From positions 3,710,001 through 3,774,000 of the forward strand of contig NZ_CP017477.1 in NCBI RefSeq assembly GCF_001761365.1: DNA of 64,000 nt, given 5' to 3'. Source of the DNA: Polaribacter vadi (GTDB taxonomy: Bacteria; Bacteroidota; Bacteroidia; Flavobacteriales; Flavobacteriaceae). The notes under the pieces were generated by a model that made no database searches, was not told where the DNA came from, and saw nothing but the letters and a program-made list of their open reading frames with translations. Positions 43,491 through 53,420 of this stretch are shown here, one piece after another (position 1 is the stretch's first letter; each line of letters starts with the position of its first letter). The position numbers were made by a program, and so were the translations under genes.

Positions 43491-44093
43491 TTAATTAAAA
43501 ACAACATCGTTTATTTTATACTTTTTGCAGATAAAATGCAAGATAGTATAAACCAACATGTGCACAAAAACCAAGCAAATAAAAGCATATAAAGGAACAC
43601 CAAAAATTTGATAAGGCCAATAATAAGTCCAAACGCCTAAATAAATAGTAACTATTTCACCAAAAGCTGGTAGAATAAGTGCTAAAATAATGGCTAAAAT
43701 AATTTTATTTTTTTGTGATTGATGTTGTAAAAGAGGAATCAATTTTCCTTCTAATTTATACAAATAATGGAAAGCCAGCATCCAAGCAAAAGGAACCCAG
43801 AAAGGAATAGCTCTGTTTACTTGATGATATTCCCAATAACCGTTTGCAACTCCCCAAGTTTCACCAACAATGCCACCAAAACCAGTTAAAAGCATACCCA
43901 CTATCAGAAGATAATTTTTATTAGTTTTAGGTTTTAGAATGTCTTTATAAATATTATGAATTATTTTTAGGATTAAAATTCCTGCAATTATAGCATCATA
44001 TTTTTTTAAAACGCCTATTAAAACTCCAGCAATAATCAATTTTATAACTGCTTTTGTAATTTCTGTAAAGAATTTTTTCTTGTTGAGAATCAA
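43491..44093 (-). CDS. Polytopic membrane protein of unknown function, TTG start
   Basis: The 200-residue product has five or six hydrophobic segments (about 14-45, 62-80, 98-114, 130-150, 165-190). Conserved-looking aromatic and charged residues sit at membrane edges (GGIVGETWGVANGYWEY near 73-88 and FGEIVTIYLGVWTYYWPY near 143-160). The two blocks resemble each other (GE..W/Y...G.W.Y) and may be an internal duplication. There is no ATG before about residue 72, so the TTG at 44093 is the probable start. I do not recognise the family. Confidence 0.6.
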   Translation of the reverse strand: MILNKKKFFTEITKAVIKLIIAGVLIGVLKKYDAIIAGILILKIIHNIYKDILKPKTNKNYLLIVGMLLTGFGGIVGETWGVANGYWEYHQVNRAIPFWVPFAWMLAFHYLYKLEGKLIPLLQHQSQKNKIILAIILALILPAFGEIVTIYLGVWTYYWPYQIFGVPLYAFICLVFVHMLVYTILHFICKKYKINDVVFN

Positions 44094-44241
44094 TTTTTAT
44101 GGTTTCTTTTTGGCAAAAATAAGACTCTGAAATTTGTTATCCATTTTATTTTTTAAAAAAACTAAATCAGTTAAAGATTATTTTATATGGTTTCATCAAA
44201 ATCATTTTTGAAACTTAAATTTGTTTAGAAGATTTAAAGCT

Positions 44242-45744
44242 ATGAATAAGAAACTATACATTAAAATTGCACTTATACTATTAACAATTATAATTCTTTA
44301 CAAAGTTGCAGATATTTACGGAACACGTAAAATTGACGCATTTTTAAAATCTAAAGACATTGCTTACAAAGATGTTTCCGTAAATTTTCTTTTAGGTAAT
44401 TTATCTTTAAAAGATGTAAAATATCAAAAAGATAGTTTGCATTTTAAAGCAGATAAAATTGCTTTAGATGGATTTTCATACATTAATTATCTCCAAAATG
44501 AGGAATTTATATTTTCTGATTTAGAAACTGATGATTTAAAAATATCTGGAAATTTTTTACATCAATCTAAAAAAATAGATACAATTAAAAATGAAGAAAA
44601 TACGAAGGCTAAAAAATTACCAAAAATTAAAATACAGGAAATCGATTTAAATGATATCGAAATTGATGTTTTAAAAAGTGATAAATTTCCTTTAACTGTA
44701 AAAAATATCGCTATTGAAATTGATGATTTTGAGTTAGATACTATTTTAAAGAATTCAATTCCTTTTAAATACTCAGATATTAAAACTTCTATAGTTGGTT
44801 TTGAATCTCAATTTTCTGAAGTTCAGAAAGTAAAGTTTAAAAAACTAAATTTTGAAACTGATCAAATAATGGTAGATAGTTTAGAAATTGTTCCTCTAAA
44901 ATCAAAAGATGAATATATTTATCATCTTAAACAAAAAACAGAAGAAGAATTATTAACATTAGTTGCTAAAGAAATTAAGGTTGATAACATTCAACTTACT
45001 CAAAAAGACAGCATGAGTTTTTCTATAGATAACATTTTATTTGATGATGTTTTCTTTAATTTATATTTGGATGCTACTCATTTACAGGAAAGAACCAGAA
45101 TTAAAAGTTTATACAGTAAAAGTTTAAGGGAGTTACCTTTTAATATTGATGTAAAAAAAATTGATATTATAAACTCAGAGATTGTTTATGAAGAATATAC
45201 TAAAAAAGGTAATGATGCTGGTATTTTGGTATTTGATGATTTGAAAGCCCAAATTCAAAATATTAATAATAACGAAAGTAAAGTAGAAAAATTAACAACG
45301 GTTAATATTCAATCTAAATTTATGGAAACGTCTCCTTTAGATATTACTTGGACGTTTGATATCAATAATAAAAACGATGATTTTAGAATATTTGGAAGTT
45401 TAATGAATGTGAGTTCTAAAAATATGAGTGCGTTTATTAAACCTACTACAAATGTAAAAATTGAAGGGCAAATTCATAAAATGTATTTTGATTTTGAAGG
45501 AAATAATAATGTTTCTAATGGAAAAATGGAAATGGATTTCAAAAATTTTGATATTCAAGTTTTAGATGATGAAAAAAAGAAGAAAACAATTATAAGTTGG
45601 GTGGTTAATCTATTTGTTAAAGATTCTTCAAAAAATGGAATGGTAAAAGTAGATGTTAAAGAAATAGAGAGAAACAAAGCAAAATCTTTTTGGAATTATT
45701 TATGGATAAGTATTGAAAAAGGTTTGCAAAAATCGCTTTTATAG
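44242..45744 (+). CDS. AsmA/DUF748-like membrane-anchored protein
   Basis: The 500-residue product starts with a positively charged tip and one membrane segment (IKIALILLTIIILYKVA, about 7-23). A long beta-rich region follows, with repeated D/K-rich strands (VSVNFLLGNLSLKDVKYQKD near 43). The architecture of an N-terminal anchor plus a long repeated beta region resembles AsmA-like and DUF748 proteins, which bridge the periplasm and move lipids. The assignment is by pattern only. A TTG at 44221 opens the frame earlier, but the ATG at 44242 is preferred. Confidence 0.6.
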   Translation: MNKKLYIKIALILLTIIILYKVADIYGTRKIDAFLKSKDIAYKDVSVNFLLGNLSLKDVKYQKDSLHFKADKIALDGFSYINYLQNEEFIFSDLETDDLKISGNFLHQSKKIDTIKNEENTKAKKLPKIKIQEIDLNDIEIDVLKSDKFPLTVKNIAIEIDDFELDTILKNSIPFKYSDIKTSIVGFESQFSEVQKVKFKKLNFETDQIMVDSLEIVPLKSKDEYIYHLKQKTEEELLTLVAKEIKVDNIQLTQKDSMSFSIDNILFDDVFFNLYLDATHLQERTRIKSLYSKSLRELPFNIDVKKIDIINSEIVYEEYTKKGNDAGILVFDDLKAQIQNINNNESKVEKLTTVNIQSKFMETSPLDITWTFDINNKNDDFRIFGSLMNVSSKNMSAFIKPTTNVKIEGQIHKMYFDFEGNNNVSNGKMEMDFKNFDIQVLDDEKKKKTIISWVVNLFVKDSSKNGMVKVDVKEIERNKAKSFWNYLWISIEKGLQKSLL

Positions 45745-45753
45745 TTTTTAAAG

Positions 45754-45796
45754 AAAAAAAGAAAGCCGAAGTTTTAAACTTCGGCTTTCTTTTTTT
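45754..45796. terminator. Bidirectional terminator between the AsmA-like and LysM genes
   Basis: Arms GAAAGCCGAAGTTT and AAACTTCGGCTTTC flanked by A7 and T7 runs, between convergent genes. Confidence 0.88.
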
Positions 45797-45811
45797 ATGA
45801 ATTATTGATTC

Positions 45812-46186
45812 TTATAAATTAGGAATCACTAATTCTTGACCTGGATGAATTACATCTGGATTTTTTAAAATATTTCCATTTGCTTTAAAAATAGCGGTAT
45901 ATTTTGAAGGATTTCCATAATATTGTTTTGCTATTTTTCCTAAAGTTTCTCCTTTTTCTACTGTATGATATGCAAAAACTGAAGTATCTTCTACTTTAAT
46001 GTCTGCAACTAAATCAGTTGGGTTTTCACCACCAACTCTTTTTATTTCATCCCAAAGAAGGTTTTTTTCATATTGAGTTTTGGCAGTTCCATTAATTTTT
46101 AATTTACCACCTTCTTCTTTTACATCACCATTTTGGATGTTTAACTTTTCTCCTAAATCTAATACACTTTGATATTTTGCTTTCAT
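45812..46186 (-). CDS. LysM domain protein, BON-LysM type
   Basis: The 124-residue product lacks a signal peptide. Residues 1-70 resemble a BON-like alpha/beta domain (LNIQNGDVKEEGGKLKINGT). Residues about 74-121 form one LysM motif (YHTVEKGETLGKIAKQYYGN ... NPDVIHPGQELVIP). The order matches the E. coli Kbp/YgaU potassium-binding protein (149 residues), slightly shortened. It is the last gene of the minus-strand run and 23 nt after the DUF1573 gene, so it may be cotranscribed with it. Confidence 0.82.
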   Translation of the reverse strand: MKAKYQSVLDLGEKLNIQNGDVKEEGGKLKINGTAKTQYEKNLLWDEIKRVGGENPTDLVADIKVEDTSVFAYHTVEKGETLGKIAKQYYGNPSKYTAIFKANGNILKNPDVIHPGQELVIPNL

Positions 46187-46209
46187 ATTTATTTTGATTT
46201 TACTATTTG

Positions 46210-46731
46210 TTATCTTACTGTTCTTTCTTCGTCAATATAATACCCCTGTTTTGTTAAATCTCCATCAACTGCTCCAGCTAATTTAGCTTTTCTTCTTTCT
46301 AAATAAATTTCCTCATAATCTTGCGTGTAATGAGGTGATGTAACTACGTTTAAATCGAATTTAACAGTGGTAAATACGTCTTTTTCTGTGTTAGCAAGAA
46401 TGGTTACAAAAAACTCTACATAACCAATATTTTTTGCACTATCATAATCTAAAACTATAAAGCCAAAATCGTCTTTACCAATAGAACCAGTTGGAAAATC
46501 TAACTCTATACAACCACAAGAAGCTTGTACATCGTAAATAATTAAAGGCTCATTACCTCTGTTATATATTTTAAATTCGGCTGTTAGTTCTGAGCCACGT
46601 AAAATAGGATAATAGTGTCTTTCAGGATCAATAATCTCCATTTTTGTTTTTCTTGCACTTTCTAAATCTGGCTTTCTAAAGCAAGAAGTTGTGATCAAAA
46701 CCAAGGAGAATAATATTAAAATTTTTTTCAT
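46210..46731 (-). CDS. DUF1573 lipoprotein
   Basis: The 173-residue product has a lipobox (LVLITTSC, Cys17). An Ig-like DUF1573 domain with the ASCGCIELDFPTG motif (near 69-81) follows, preceded by FKIYNRGNEPLIIYDVQ. These envelope proteins resemble the ASH/choice-of-anchor type, and their function is not settled. It lies 21 nt after the DUF4838 gene on the same strand, suggesting that it belongs to the same transcript. Confidence 0.85.
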   Translation of the reverse strand: MKKILILFSLVLITTSCFRKPDLESARKTKMEIIDPERHYYPILRGSELTAEFKIYNRGNEPLIIYDVQASCGCIELDFPTGSIGKDDFGFIVLDYDSAKNIGYVEFFVTILANTEKDVFTTVKFDLNVVTSPHYTQDYEEIYLERRKAKLAGAVDGDLTKQGYYIDEERTVR

Positions 46732-46752
46732 TTTTGTAAATTTAATTTTTTA

Positions 46753-48930
46753 TTAATTAAATATAATTTCATCACAAGCTAAAGCGTTTTTACCAGCAAT
46801 TATAGGTTTTATAACTTTAATTATAAATGAATCAGAAAGTTGTTTATTATCGAATTCCGAGGGTAAATCTATAGAAACTTCTTTAGTATCTAATATTGTT
46901 GTATCTGTTTTTAGTTTTATTCTCTTAATTATTTTAAAATCTGCATCCAATATTTCTATAGAACTTGGATAATAAATTTTGTGTTTAATATCTTGTAAAA
47001 AGGAAAACGTAATTTTTTTAGATTTAGAAATATCTTCTTTTTTAATTTTTAAAACTAAATTATCAATAGAACTAATATGCCAGTTTGTGTTGTAATCTTT
47101 AAGGCCAAAAGCACCATCATTTAAAATTTTGGTATTTTGGTAATCTTCATCTAATTTAGAGATTACCTCAAAATCCTTTTTGTAAAAATAATGTTTTCTT
47201 TTGTGATATTTAAAAATAGTTTTTCGCCAGCTATTGATATAGTCATCAATTTTATAGTTTCTTTCATTGTAGGTTTTAAGAGTAGCAGCTTTGCTGTAAG
47301 CAGATAGATGATCTAATAACACAGCAGCTTCATTTTTTACGATAATTTCGTTATCCTCATTTAAGGTTCCAAAACCATAAGAACCAAAACCATAATCTCG
47401 CATAATTTCTAATTTTAGAAATGTAAGACCTGTAGCTATTTTTAAATAATCTTTGTCAAATTTATTTTGTTGCGTATGTGTATCAAATTCATTATAAAAT
47501 TCAAAAAATACTTTTGGATCTAAATATTTTTTTACTGTTTTATTGATGCCACTATAAATGCTTAATTCTTTTTTATTGGTATAAAATGAATTTTCTATAA
47601 ATGTGTAATAATTAGTTAATACATCTGCTAGTTTTGTTGAAAATCGTGTATGGAAATAGTCATTTATTTCTTGATCTACATTGATGTTAGGGTTCCATAA
47701 AAGTTTTGCAAATAACGTTGCTTTTAACTCTTGAAAAGTGCTATAATCATATTCACTTCCATGTAAAAAAACGCCATTTACACCTAATTTATTGTAAAGT
47801 TTTAAGTTTTGTTGCGTAACTTTAATAATTGGATAAATATCAAAATAGTTATCAAAATTCACAGTATAATCCCAAATATAAACGTTGTTTACATATTTGC
47901 GCCATTTTACAATATCTTCTTGAAACTCTTTAAAATATTTAGAATTTTCGATGGCAATTCCTTTTTGAATATCAATAGTGCTATAAAAAATACCAGTATT
48001 ACTTTCTGCTTTAAATCTTGGAATATTTTTAACGGTGATATAAGCTGCTGTAAAAAAAGATAAATTTCTATTGTCTTTAGCAAGCTTATTTAGAAACGTA
48101 AAAACAGCTGGTGCTGCATCTGTATTGGTGTTTCCTGCAGCTTTACAGGTGCCACAAGTACAAACAATATCATTATCATTTGGTAAAATCATGTACTTGT
48201 TAAGAGCATGATCACTGTTATATGTAAGTTTTACTTTTTCATTTACATGTTTAAATAAACTATCACTTGTAAAACAATATTGGTCTTTAACTCTTTTGTT
48301 ACCAACTTTGGCATAAATAGATTCTGGAACATCAATATCTTTAACAACTTTATTTAAGTTATGTCCCCAAATACCCCATTCTAATTCTAAAAAATTGGTC
48401 TTATTCCAAGCTCTAAAATTTGAATCAAAGTTAGATGAATAATATGGTTCTCTATATTCAAAAATAGGAGATGAGCACTCACTAAATTGTTCAGGAATTT
48501 CTATAGTATCTGCAATTGAATATTCTTCAATATTTCCTTTTATAGCTTCGAAATTAAGATTTGTGTAACGTTTAAAAAAATCTTCGATAGCGTACTCTAA
48601 ATTTTGAGAGGTAGTTCCTTGAATTGTTATATTTTGATCTTTTTTATAGATACAAAAATCTTCTTTTTGAGTTGGGTTAACTCGTAAAAGAATGTAATTA
48701 TAGTTTTTATTTAAACTATTGCTTCTTTCAATATGTAAAGTTTCTCCTGTAACAATTTTAAAATTACTATTAAATTTATTGGCAGCATTCGTTACTAAAA
48801 TATCCGCACTTAATGGAATACTTATTTTTGGAGCTATTTTATTTTTTTTTGAGAACAAAGTCACTTTATTTTGAGCACAAGAAGTTAGGCTGAAAAAAAA
48901 TATAATTAGATAAATGTTTTTTTTAAACAT
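46753..48930 (-). CDS. DUF4838 lipoprotein, glycoside-hydrolase-like
   Basis: The 725-residue product has a lipobox (FFFSLTSC, Cys18). The N-terminal part (about 35-125) resembles the alpha/beta domain that precedes the catalytic barrel in alpha-glucuronidases and hexosaminidases. Residues about 155-450 contain the DUF4838 region with a CxCxxC cluster (Cys257, 259, 262) and LGVNGVFLHGSEYDYSTFQE. The C-terminal 120 residues look like a beta-sandwich (DGAFGLKDYNTNWHISS). DUF4838 is linked to glycoside hydrolases, but activity is undefined. It lies 21 nt after the TPR/barrel gene, where it could trim or modify an exported polysaccharide. Confidence 0.8.
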   Translation of the reverse strand: MFKKNIYLIIFFFSLTSCAQNKVTLFSKKNKIAPKISIPLSADILVTNAANKFNSNFKIVTGETLHIERSNSLNKNYNYILLRVNPTQKEDFCIYKKDQNITIQGTTSQNLEYAIEDFFKRYTNLNFEAIKGNIEEYSIADTIEIPEQFSECSSPIFEYREPYYSSNFDSNFRAWNKTNFLELEWGIWGHNLNKVVKDIDVPESIYAKVGNKRVKDQYCFTSDSLFKHVNEKVKLTYNSDHALNKYMILPNDNDIVCTCGTCKAAGNTNTDAAPAVFTFLNKLAKDNRNLSFFTAAYITVKNIPRFKAESNTGIFYSTIDIQKGIAIENSKYFKEFQEDIVKWRKYVNNVYIWDYTVNFDNYFDIYPIIKVTQQNLKLYNKLGVNGVFLHGSEYDYSTFQELKATLFAKLLWNPNINVDQEINDYFHTRFSTKLADVLTNYYTFIENSFYTNKKELSIYSGINKTVKKYLDPKVFFEFYNEFDTHTQQNKFDKDYLKIATGLTFLKLEIMRDYGFGSYGFGTLNEDNEIIVKNEAAVLLDHLSAYSKAATLKTYNERNYKIDDYINSWRKTIFKYHKRKHYFYKKDFEVISKLDEDYQNTKILNDGAFGLKDYNTNWHISSIDNLVLKIKKEDISKSKKITFSFLQDIKHKIYYPSSIEILDADFKIIKRIKLKTDTTILDTKEVSIDLPSEFDNKQLSDSFIIKVIKPIIAGKNALACDEIIFN

Positions 48931-48951
48931 AATGATAAGGGAATTATATGT

Positions 48952-51837
48952 TTAGAATTTTGTTACAATAGTTACAGATAAGTTGTATTGGTTTAGATAA
49001 AACAATGAAGTACTATCTGTTACTGGACTTTTAAAATTAATCCAAGTTCCATTTACAATTATTGCTGTTTTTGGAGATATATTATAACCATAACCTGCAC
49101 CAATTAATATATTTGAAAAATCTAAGAGCGCTGTTTCTCCTTCAGGTAATTGCGTATCAAAAGGTGCACTACCTCCAGAAACTATAAGAGTAACATAGTC
49201 TTTCCTGGCGTTTACATTTATTTTGGTTTGCGCCATTAAATTAAAATAGGTAAACTGGTCATCTCTTAATACAGACAATTTGGAGGTTAATAAAATATCT
49301 TCCCAGGTTTTTGTTCCTCCAACATTTAGAGTAATAAAGTTGATATCATTTTGCAATCTAGAAAAACGAATTCCTGCTTGAACTTCATAGCCATTACCTA
49401 TCCCTTTATAAGCATCTCCATATAAAATGAATTTAGGGAAAAATATATTTCCAAATAAAACACCAGCATTTGCATATAAAGTAGGAGAGAATATTCTTGA
49501 ATAGTTAACACCTCCTTGAACACCAACTCCAGATCTTCTTGCTGCATAATTTACATTTGCACCAAACGTGTTTTTCTCATCGTATTTATGGCTATAGCCT
49601 AAACTTGCAATAGATGTACTAAATGCAACAGAATCTGAACTTGCTTGCAAATAAGTTGCTGCTAGTTGGTTTTTAAGTTGTGCTGCTCTTAAAACCTCTA
49701 AAGTTAAACCCCATTGTTGTTTTTCGTAAGGATTATCAATTTCTCTAAATTTTTGATAATAATAAGCAGAATCATATTGTTGTAATAATTCGAAAACGAC
49801 CCCTTTTTTGTATAATAAAAAATTATCTTCAGGTGTTTTTTCTAATTTATTATTTATAAACTCTAAAGATTCATCATTTGGTTTTTGAATAATATGTAAA
49901 TTTACCATTCTCATTAATGATCCTCTATCAGCTGGATTTAAGGCAACAGCAGAATCATAGTTTACCAATGCTTCTTCAACTAAACCTTCTTCCTCTTGGT
50001 TTCTTGCTCTGTAGAATAAAACTTCAGCAAGTGCATTTTTAACATTTCTATCATAAACATATACTGTTCTTAGAGAATCTAAAACACCTTTAGCTTCATC
50101 ATATTGTTTATTTTGAGAATATAGATTTGCTAATTTTAATTTAAAGTTTTTATTATTTGGATAAAAAGTTAAAGCACTTTTTCCATAATTGATTCCTTTT
50201 TGATAATCTGGAATTGCAGATGATGCGTTTATGGCAATATCTAATAATCTTTTGTTATTATTTTCTCTTGTTAAACCATCCTCTACAAGTGGTAATACAG
50301 CTCTATATCTTTGTTCTCTCATTAAATAGGTAGCATACGCTTCTATTTGACTTACATATAAAGTTGGGTATCTTTGGCTTAATGGATAATTTTGTTCTAA
50401 TGATCTAGTTATTTCTAAAGCATCATCAAATAATTCCATTTGTTGATAAAGGGTAGATTTTTTTTCTAAATAATCTGGATTATCTGGATCTAAGCCTATT
50501 AATTTGTCGATTTGATCTGTAGCTTCATCATATCTTTCTTGTAAAAGATAAATACCGAAAATTTGACTTTCAGATTCTTCTGTAAAATCTGGGAAGTTTA
50601 CTAATTCGTTAAAAATCTCTAAAGCTTCTCCATATTGTTTGTTGATTACTAAATCTTTTGCTCTATTGTAAATTACCAAATTATAGTCTGATGTAATATC
50701 AGTATCGTTAGGGAATTTTTCATGAAGTTCAATTACTTCTTTTTCAAAACGCTCTTTATCTTTTATAGGTCTGTAAAGTTCTTTTAATTGAACTAAAAGT
50801 TTTTTATTATTTGGACTTCTTTTAATGTTTTTCTTCAAGAAATACTCAGCATCAACATCATAACCTTTTCCTAATGCGTTTTTAATAACATAGGCTGTAG
50901 ATTCTGAATTTCCATTCATTTCTGCCAATTTCTTATTGATCTCATACGTATCATTATACTCATTGAAACTTGCAGATTGTTGCATTAAGTAAGGTAATGT
51001 TTTAGAGTGAAGCTCAGGAAACTTATCCTTACTAACATTAGGATCTGTTTGTATAAATACAATAGCTTCTTCATGTCTACCTAATTGCTCTAATAAACCA
51101 ACTTTCTTTTCAATTAATTGTCTGTCAGAAGGTAATTCGATAAGAGATCTATTTGTATATTGTAGAGCAACTTCTGGATTTCCTTTTAAAATTTCATTTC
51201 GAATAAGTCCTAAATAAGCATCTTTGTTGGATGGGTTGTTATCGATAATCGTTTTATAAATTACGTTAGCATCGTCGTAATTTTTATTTTTTAAAGCATC
51301 ATTTCCATCACCAATCATAATGTAATTATACCTACTTTCTATTTCAGTATCATTAGGATAAATTTGGTAGATTCTTTTTAACGCTCTTTCAGCTTCTTCA
51401 AAATTCCCCATTTCTTTGTAAATTTCTATTTTACGTAGATGCCAGCCTCTACTATATGGAGTAATTTCTAATAATTCATTTACAAAACAAATAGCATCAG
51501 AATATCTTTTTGTTGTTTGCTCTATAGTTACTAAATATTGCAATACATCAATATCTTTTCTTCTTTTGTCGTAAACTTGTTTTAATACATATCTTGCAGT
51601 ATCATATTTACCAAGTTGAAGATTTGCTTTTCCTAAAAGAACTTTTAAATCTAAGTCGTTTTTAGATATTTGCAGTCCTCTCCAGCTCATTTTTGCGGCT
51701 TTCGTAAAGTTTTGTTCTGCAATATCTTTTTTAGCTTCTTCGAAATATAAATCGGAAGAATCAAATTTTTGAGAATAAATATTTAATTGTGATAGCAAGA
51801 TCACAATAAAAATTAAAATTGATTTATTTATTTTCAT
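48952..51837 (-). CDS. TPR protein with C-terminal YaiO-type outer-membrane beta-barrel
   Basis: The 961-residue product has a signal peptide (SILIFIVILLSQLNIYSQ). TPR helices (about 25-720) follow, repeated every 34 residues with pattern A..Y..... (FTKAAKMSWRGLQISKNDLD, YDTARYVLKQVYDKRRKDID and so on). The C-terminal 215 residues are alternating-strand barrel sequence ending in aromatic Phe (TIVTKF), as in the YaiO family. PgaA of poly-GlcNAc export likewise joins TPRs to a barrel. It lies 17 nt after the synthase gene. Probable outer-membrane export pore plus scaffold (inference from architecture). Confidence 0.85.
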   Translation of the reverse strand: MKINKSILIFIVILLSQLNIYSQKFDSSDLYFEEAKKDIAEQNFTKAAKMSWRGLQISKNDLDLKVLLGKANLQLGKYDTARYVLKQVYDKRRKDIDVLQYLVTIEQTTKRYSDAICFVNELLEITPYSRGWHLRKIEIYKEMGNFEEAERALKRIYQIYPNDTEIESRYNYIMIGDGNDALKNKNYDDANVIYKTIIDNNPSNKDAYLGLIRNEILKGNPEVALQYTNRSLIELPSDRQLIEKKVGLLEQLGRHEEAIVFIQTDPNVSKDKFPELHSKTLPYLMQQSASFNEYNDTYEINKKLAEMNGNSESTAYVIKNALGKGYDVDAEYFLKKNIKRSPNNKKLLVQLKELYRPIKDKERFEKEVIELHEKFPNDTDITSDYNLVIYNRAKDLVINKQYGEALEIFNELVNFPDFTEESESQIFGIYLLQERYDEATDQIDKLIGLDPDNPDYLEKKSTLYQQMELFDDALEITRSLEQNYPLSQRYPTLYVSQIEAYATYLMREQRYRAVLPLVEDGLTRENNNKRLLDIAINASSAIPDYQKGINYGKSALTFYPNNKNFKLKLANLYSQNKQYDEAKGVLDSLRTVYVYDRNVKNALAEVLFYRARNQEEEGLVEEALVNYDSAVALNPADRGSLMRMVNLHIIQKPNDESLEFINNKLEKTPEDNFLLYKKGVVFELLQQYDSAYYYQKFREIDNPYEKQQWGLTLEVLRAAQLKNQLAATYLQASSDSVAFSTSIASLGYSHKYDEKNTFGANVNYAARRSGVGVQGGVNYSRIFSPTLYANAGVLFGNIFFPKFILYGDAYKGIGNGYEVQAGIRFSRLQNDINFITLNVGGTKTWEDILLTSKLSVLRDDQFTYFNLMAQTKINVNARKDYVTLIVSGGSAPFDTQLPEGETALLDFSNILIGAGYGYNISPKTAIIVNGTWINFKSPVTDSTSLFYLNQYNLSVTIVTKF

Positions 51838-51854
51838 AACTAATAATCGGTAAT

Positions 51855-53420
51855 TTATGTTTTTATAGGCTCAAAATCTGAATCTGAGCTTTTATCTTTT
51901 TTTAATCTTTCAAAAATACTAGGTTTCTTTTCATTAGTGCCTCCAGAGTTATTGTCTTGATTATTATTACTGTCATTGTTGCTGTCAGATTTTTTCTTCT
52001 TTTCATCTTCATTATCAAATCCTTTTCTAGTCATAGTACCCCAAGCTAATTCTTGAGAAGTAACGTAACTGAAATATCCTTTTAAAGAGAAGAACATAAT
52101 CATAGGGTGATATAAAATTGGTTCAATAAATGCAGTTAAGAATAACGTAAGAACTTCTTTAGTTGTATTATAATATTTAAACGTCATTTGATCCCAAATA
52201 ATTACAATTGATGAAATCATAATAGCAAAAGTATAGGAGTACAAAAGGATTAATGGCGCAAAATTCCAGTTTACATATCCGTAGAAAAGTAAAAAAACTG
52301 AAAATAGAATACCAAAAGCTTCAATTATTGGCGCTAAAAACTCAAAAATAAAAATATATGGAAATGTAATTAACCCCAATCTTTTATAACTTGGATTAAA
52401 TAATATTTTTCTATGTTCACTAAACATTTGAAATAATCCACTGGCCCATCTTGTACGTTGTCTTCCTAAAATTTGGATGTTTGGTGGTCCTTCTGTCCAA
52501 CAACAAGAAAGAGGAATGTATCCTATTTTATAATCAAGTCTGTTGTTCATCATATGAGCCGCCATTCTTGTCATCATATCCATATCTTCTGCATGAGAAT
52601 CTGCTCCATAACCACCAGCTTTAATGGCTATATCTTTATCAAACATACCTAAACCTCCAGATACATTAGGGACAGAATTTATTAATTCCCAACCCATTTT
52701 TCCTAAAAGATAAGATCTAATATATTCTAATTCTTGAAAACGAGGAATTAACGCTTTTGGAGGTCTTACTCTTGTAATAACTCCTTCTTCAATTTCACAG
52801 TTATTAGACATTCTTAAGGTGGCACCCACTGCAATTACAGTAACTTTAGAACTTAAAATTGGTTTAATCATTTTAGTAAGGGTGTTCCTTGCTAAAATAC
52901 AATCTACATCTGTATTTAAATAATAAGGAAATACGGATGCATTAAGACCTGCATTAAAAGCATCTGCTTTTGTACCTCCGTTTTCTTTATCGATAATTGT
53001 TAAAATCTCGTATTTAGGATTTTGAGATTTAAATGTTCTTTTGTAAGGTTTTGTTTTAATTTTTTCTACGTAAGCGAAAGGTGCTTCCACTAGATCAAAT
53101 TCTTCTATAAGTAAATCTAATGTTTTGTCTTTACTACCATCATTCACAATAATAACCTCAAAAAGTGGATAGTTTAATGTTAATAAAGATTTTACATTTA
53201 CAATAATTGTTTTTTCTTCATTATAAGCTGGCGCAATTACAGAAATTCCTGGAGCAAGAGGTGAGCCTAATAATTCTTCGTCATCAATATCAGTATTATA
53301 ACTTTTATATCTATTTATTGCTATAAAAGAAAATATAGCTAAAACTATGTAACTTAAAATTAGAGAAGTTGCATAGAAGAATATAAAATACTCATAAATT
53401 TTTACAAAAATTTCAAACAT
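51855..53420 (-). CDS. Processive membrane family 2 glycosyltransferase (polysaccharide synthase)
   Basis: The 521-residue product has all the marks of a processive synthase. An N-terminal membrane helix (12-34) is followed by APAYNEE (63-69), NDGS (93-96), the DxD DVD (171-173), the catalytic base region HAED (276-279) and QRTRW (321-325). Three to four C-terminal membrane helices follow (about 345-455). The last 60 residues are a low-complexity Asn/Ser/Asp/Lys tail. PgaC, HasA and cellulose synthases share this motif set. It touches the HEAT gene with no gap and is the likely inner-membrane synthase of the locus. The sugar is unknown. Confidence 0.9.
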   Translation of the reverse strand: MFEIFVKIYEYFIFFYATSLILSYIVLAIFSFIAINRYKSYNTDIDDEELLGSPLAPGISVIAPAYNEEKTIIVNVKSLLTLNYPLFEVIIVNDGSKDKTLDLLIEEFDLVEAPFAYVEKIKTKPYKRTFKSQNPKYEILTIIDKENGGTKADAFNAGLNASVFPYYLNTDVDCILARNTLTKMIKPILSSKVTVIAVGATLRMSNNCEIEEGVITRVRPPKALIPRFQELEYIRSYLLGKMGWELINSVPNVSGGLGMFDKDIAIKAGGYGADSHAEDMDMMTRMAAHMMNNRLDYKIGYIPLSCCWTEGPPNIQILGRQRTRWASGLFQMFSEHRKILFNPSYKRLGLITFPYIFIFEFLAPIIEAFGILFSVFLLFYGYVNWNFAPLILLYSYTFAIMISSIVIIWDQMTFKYYNTTKEVLTLFLTAFIEPILYHPMIMFFSLKGYFSYVTSQELAWGTMTRKGFDNEDEKKKKSDSNNDSNNNQDNNSGGTNEKKPSIFERLKKDKSSDSDFEPIKT

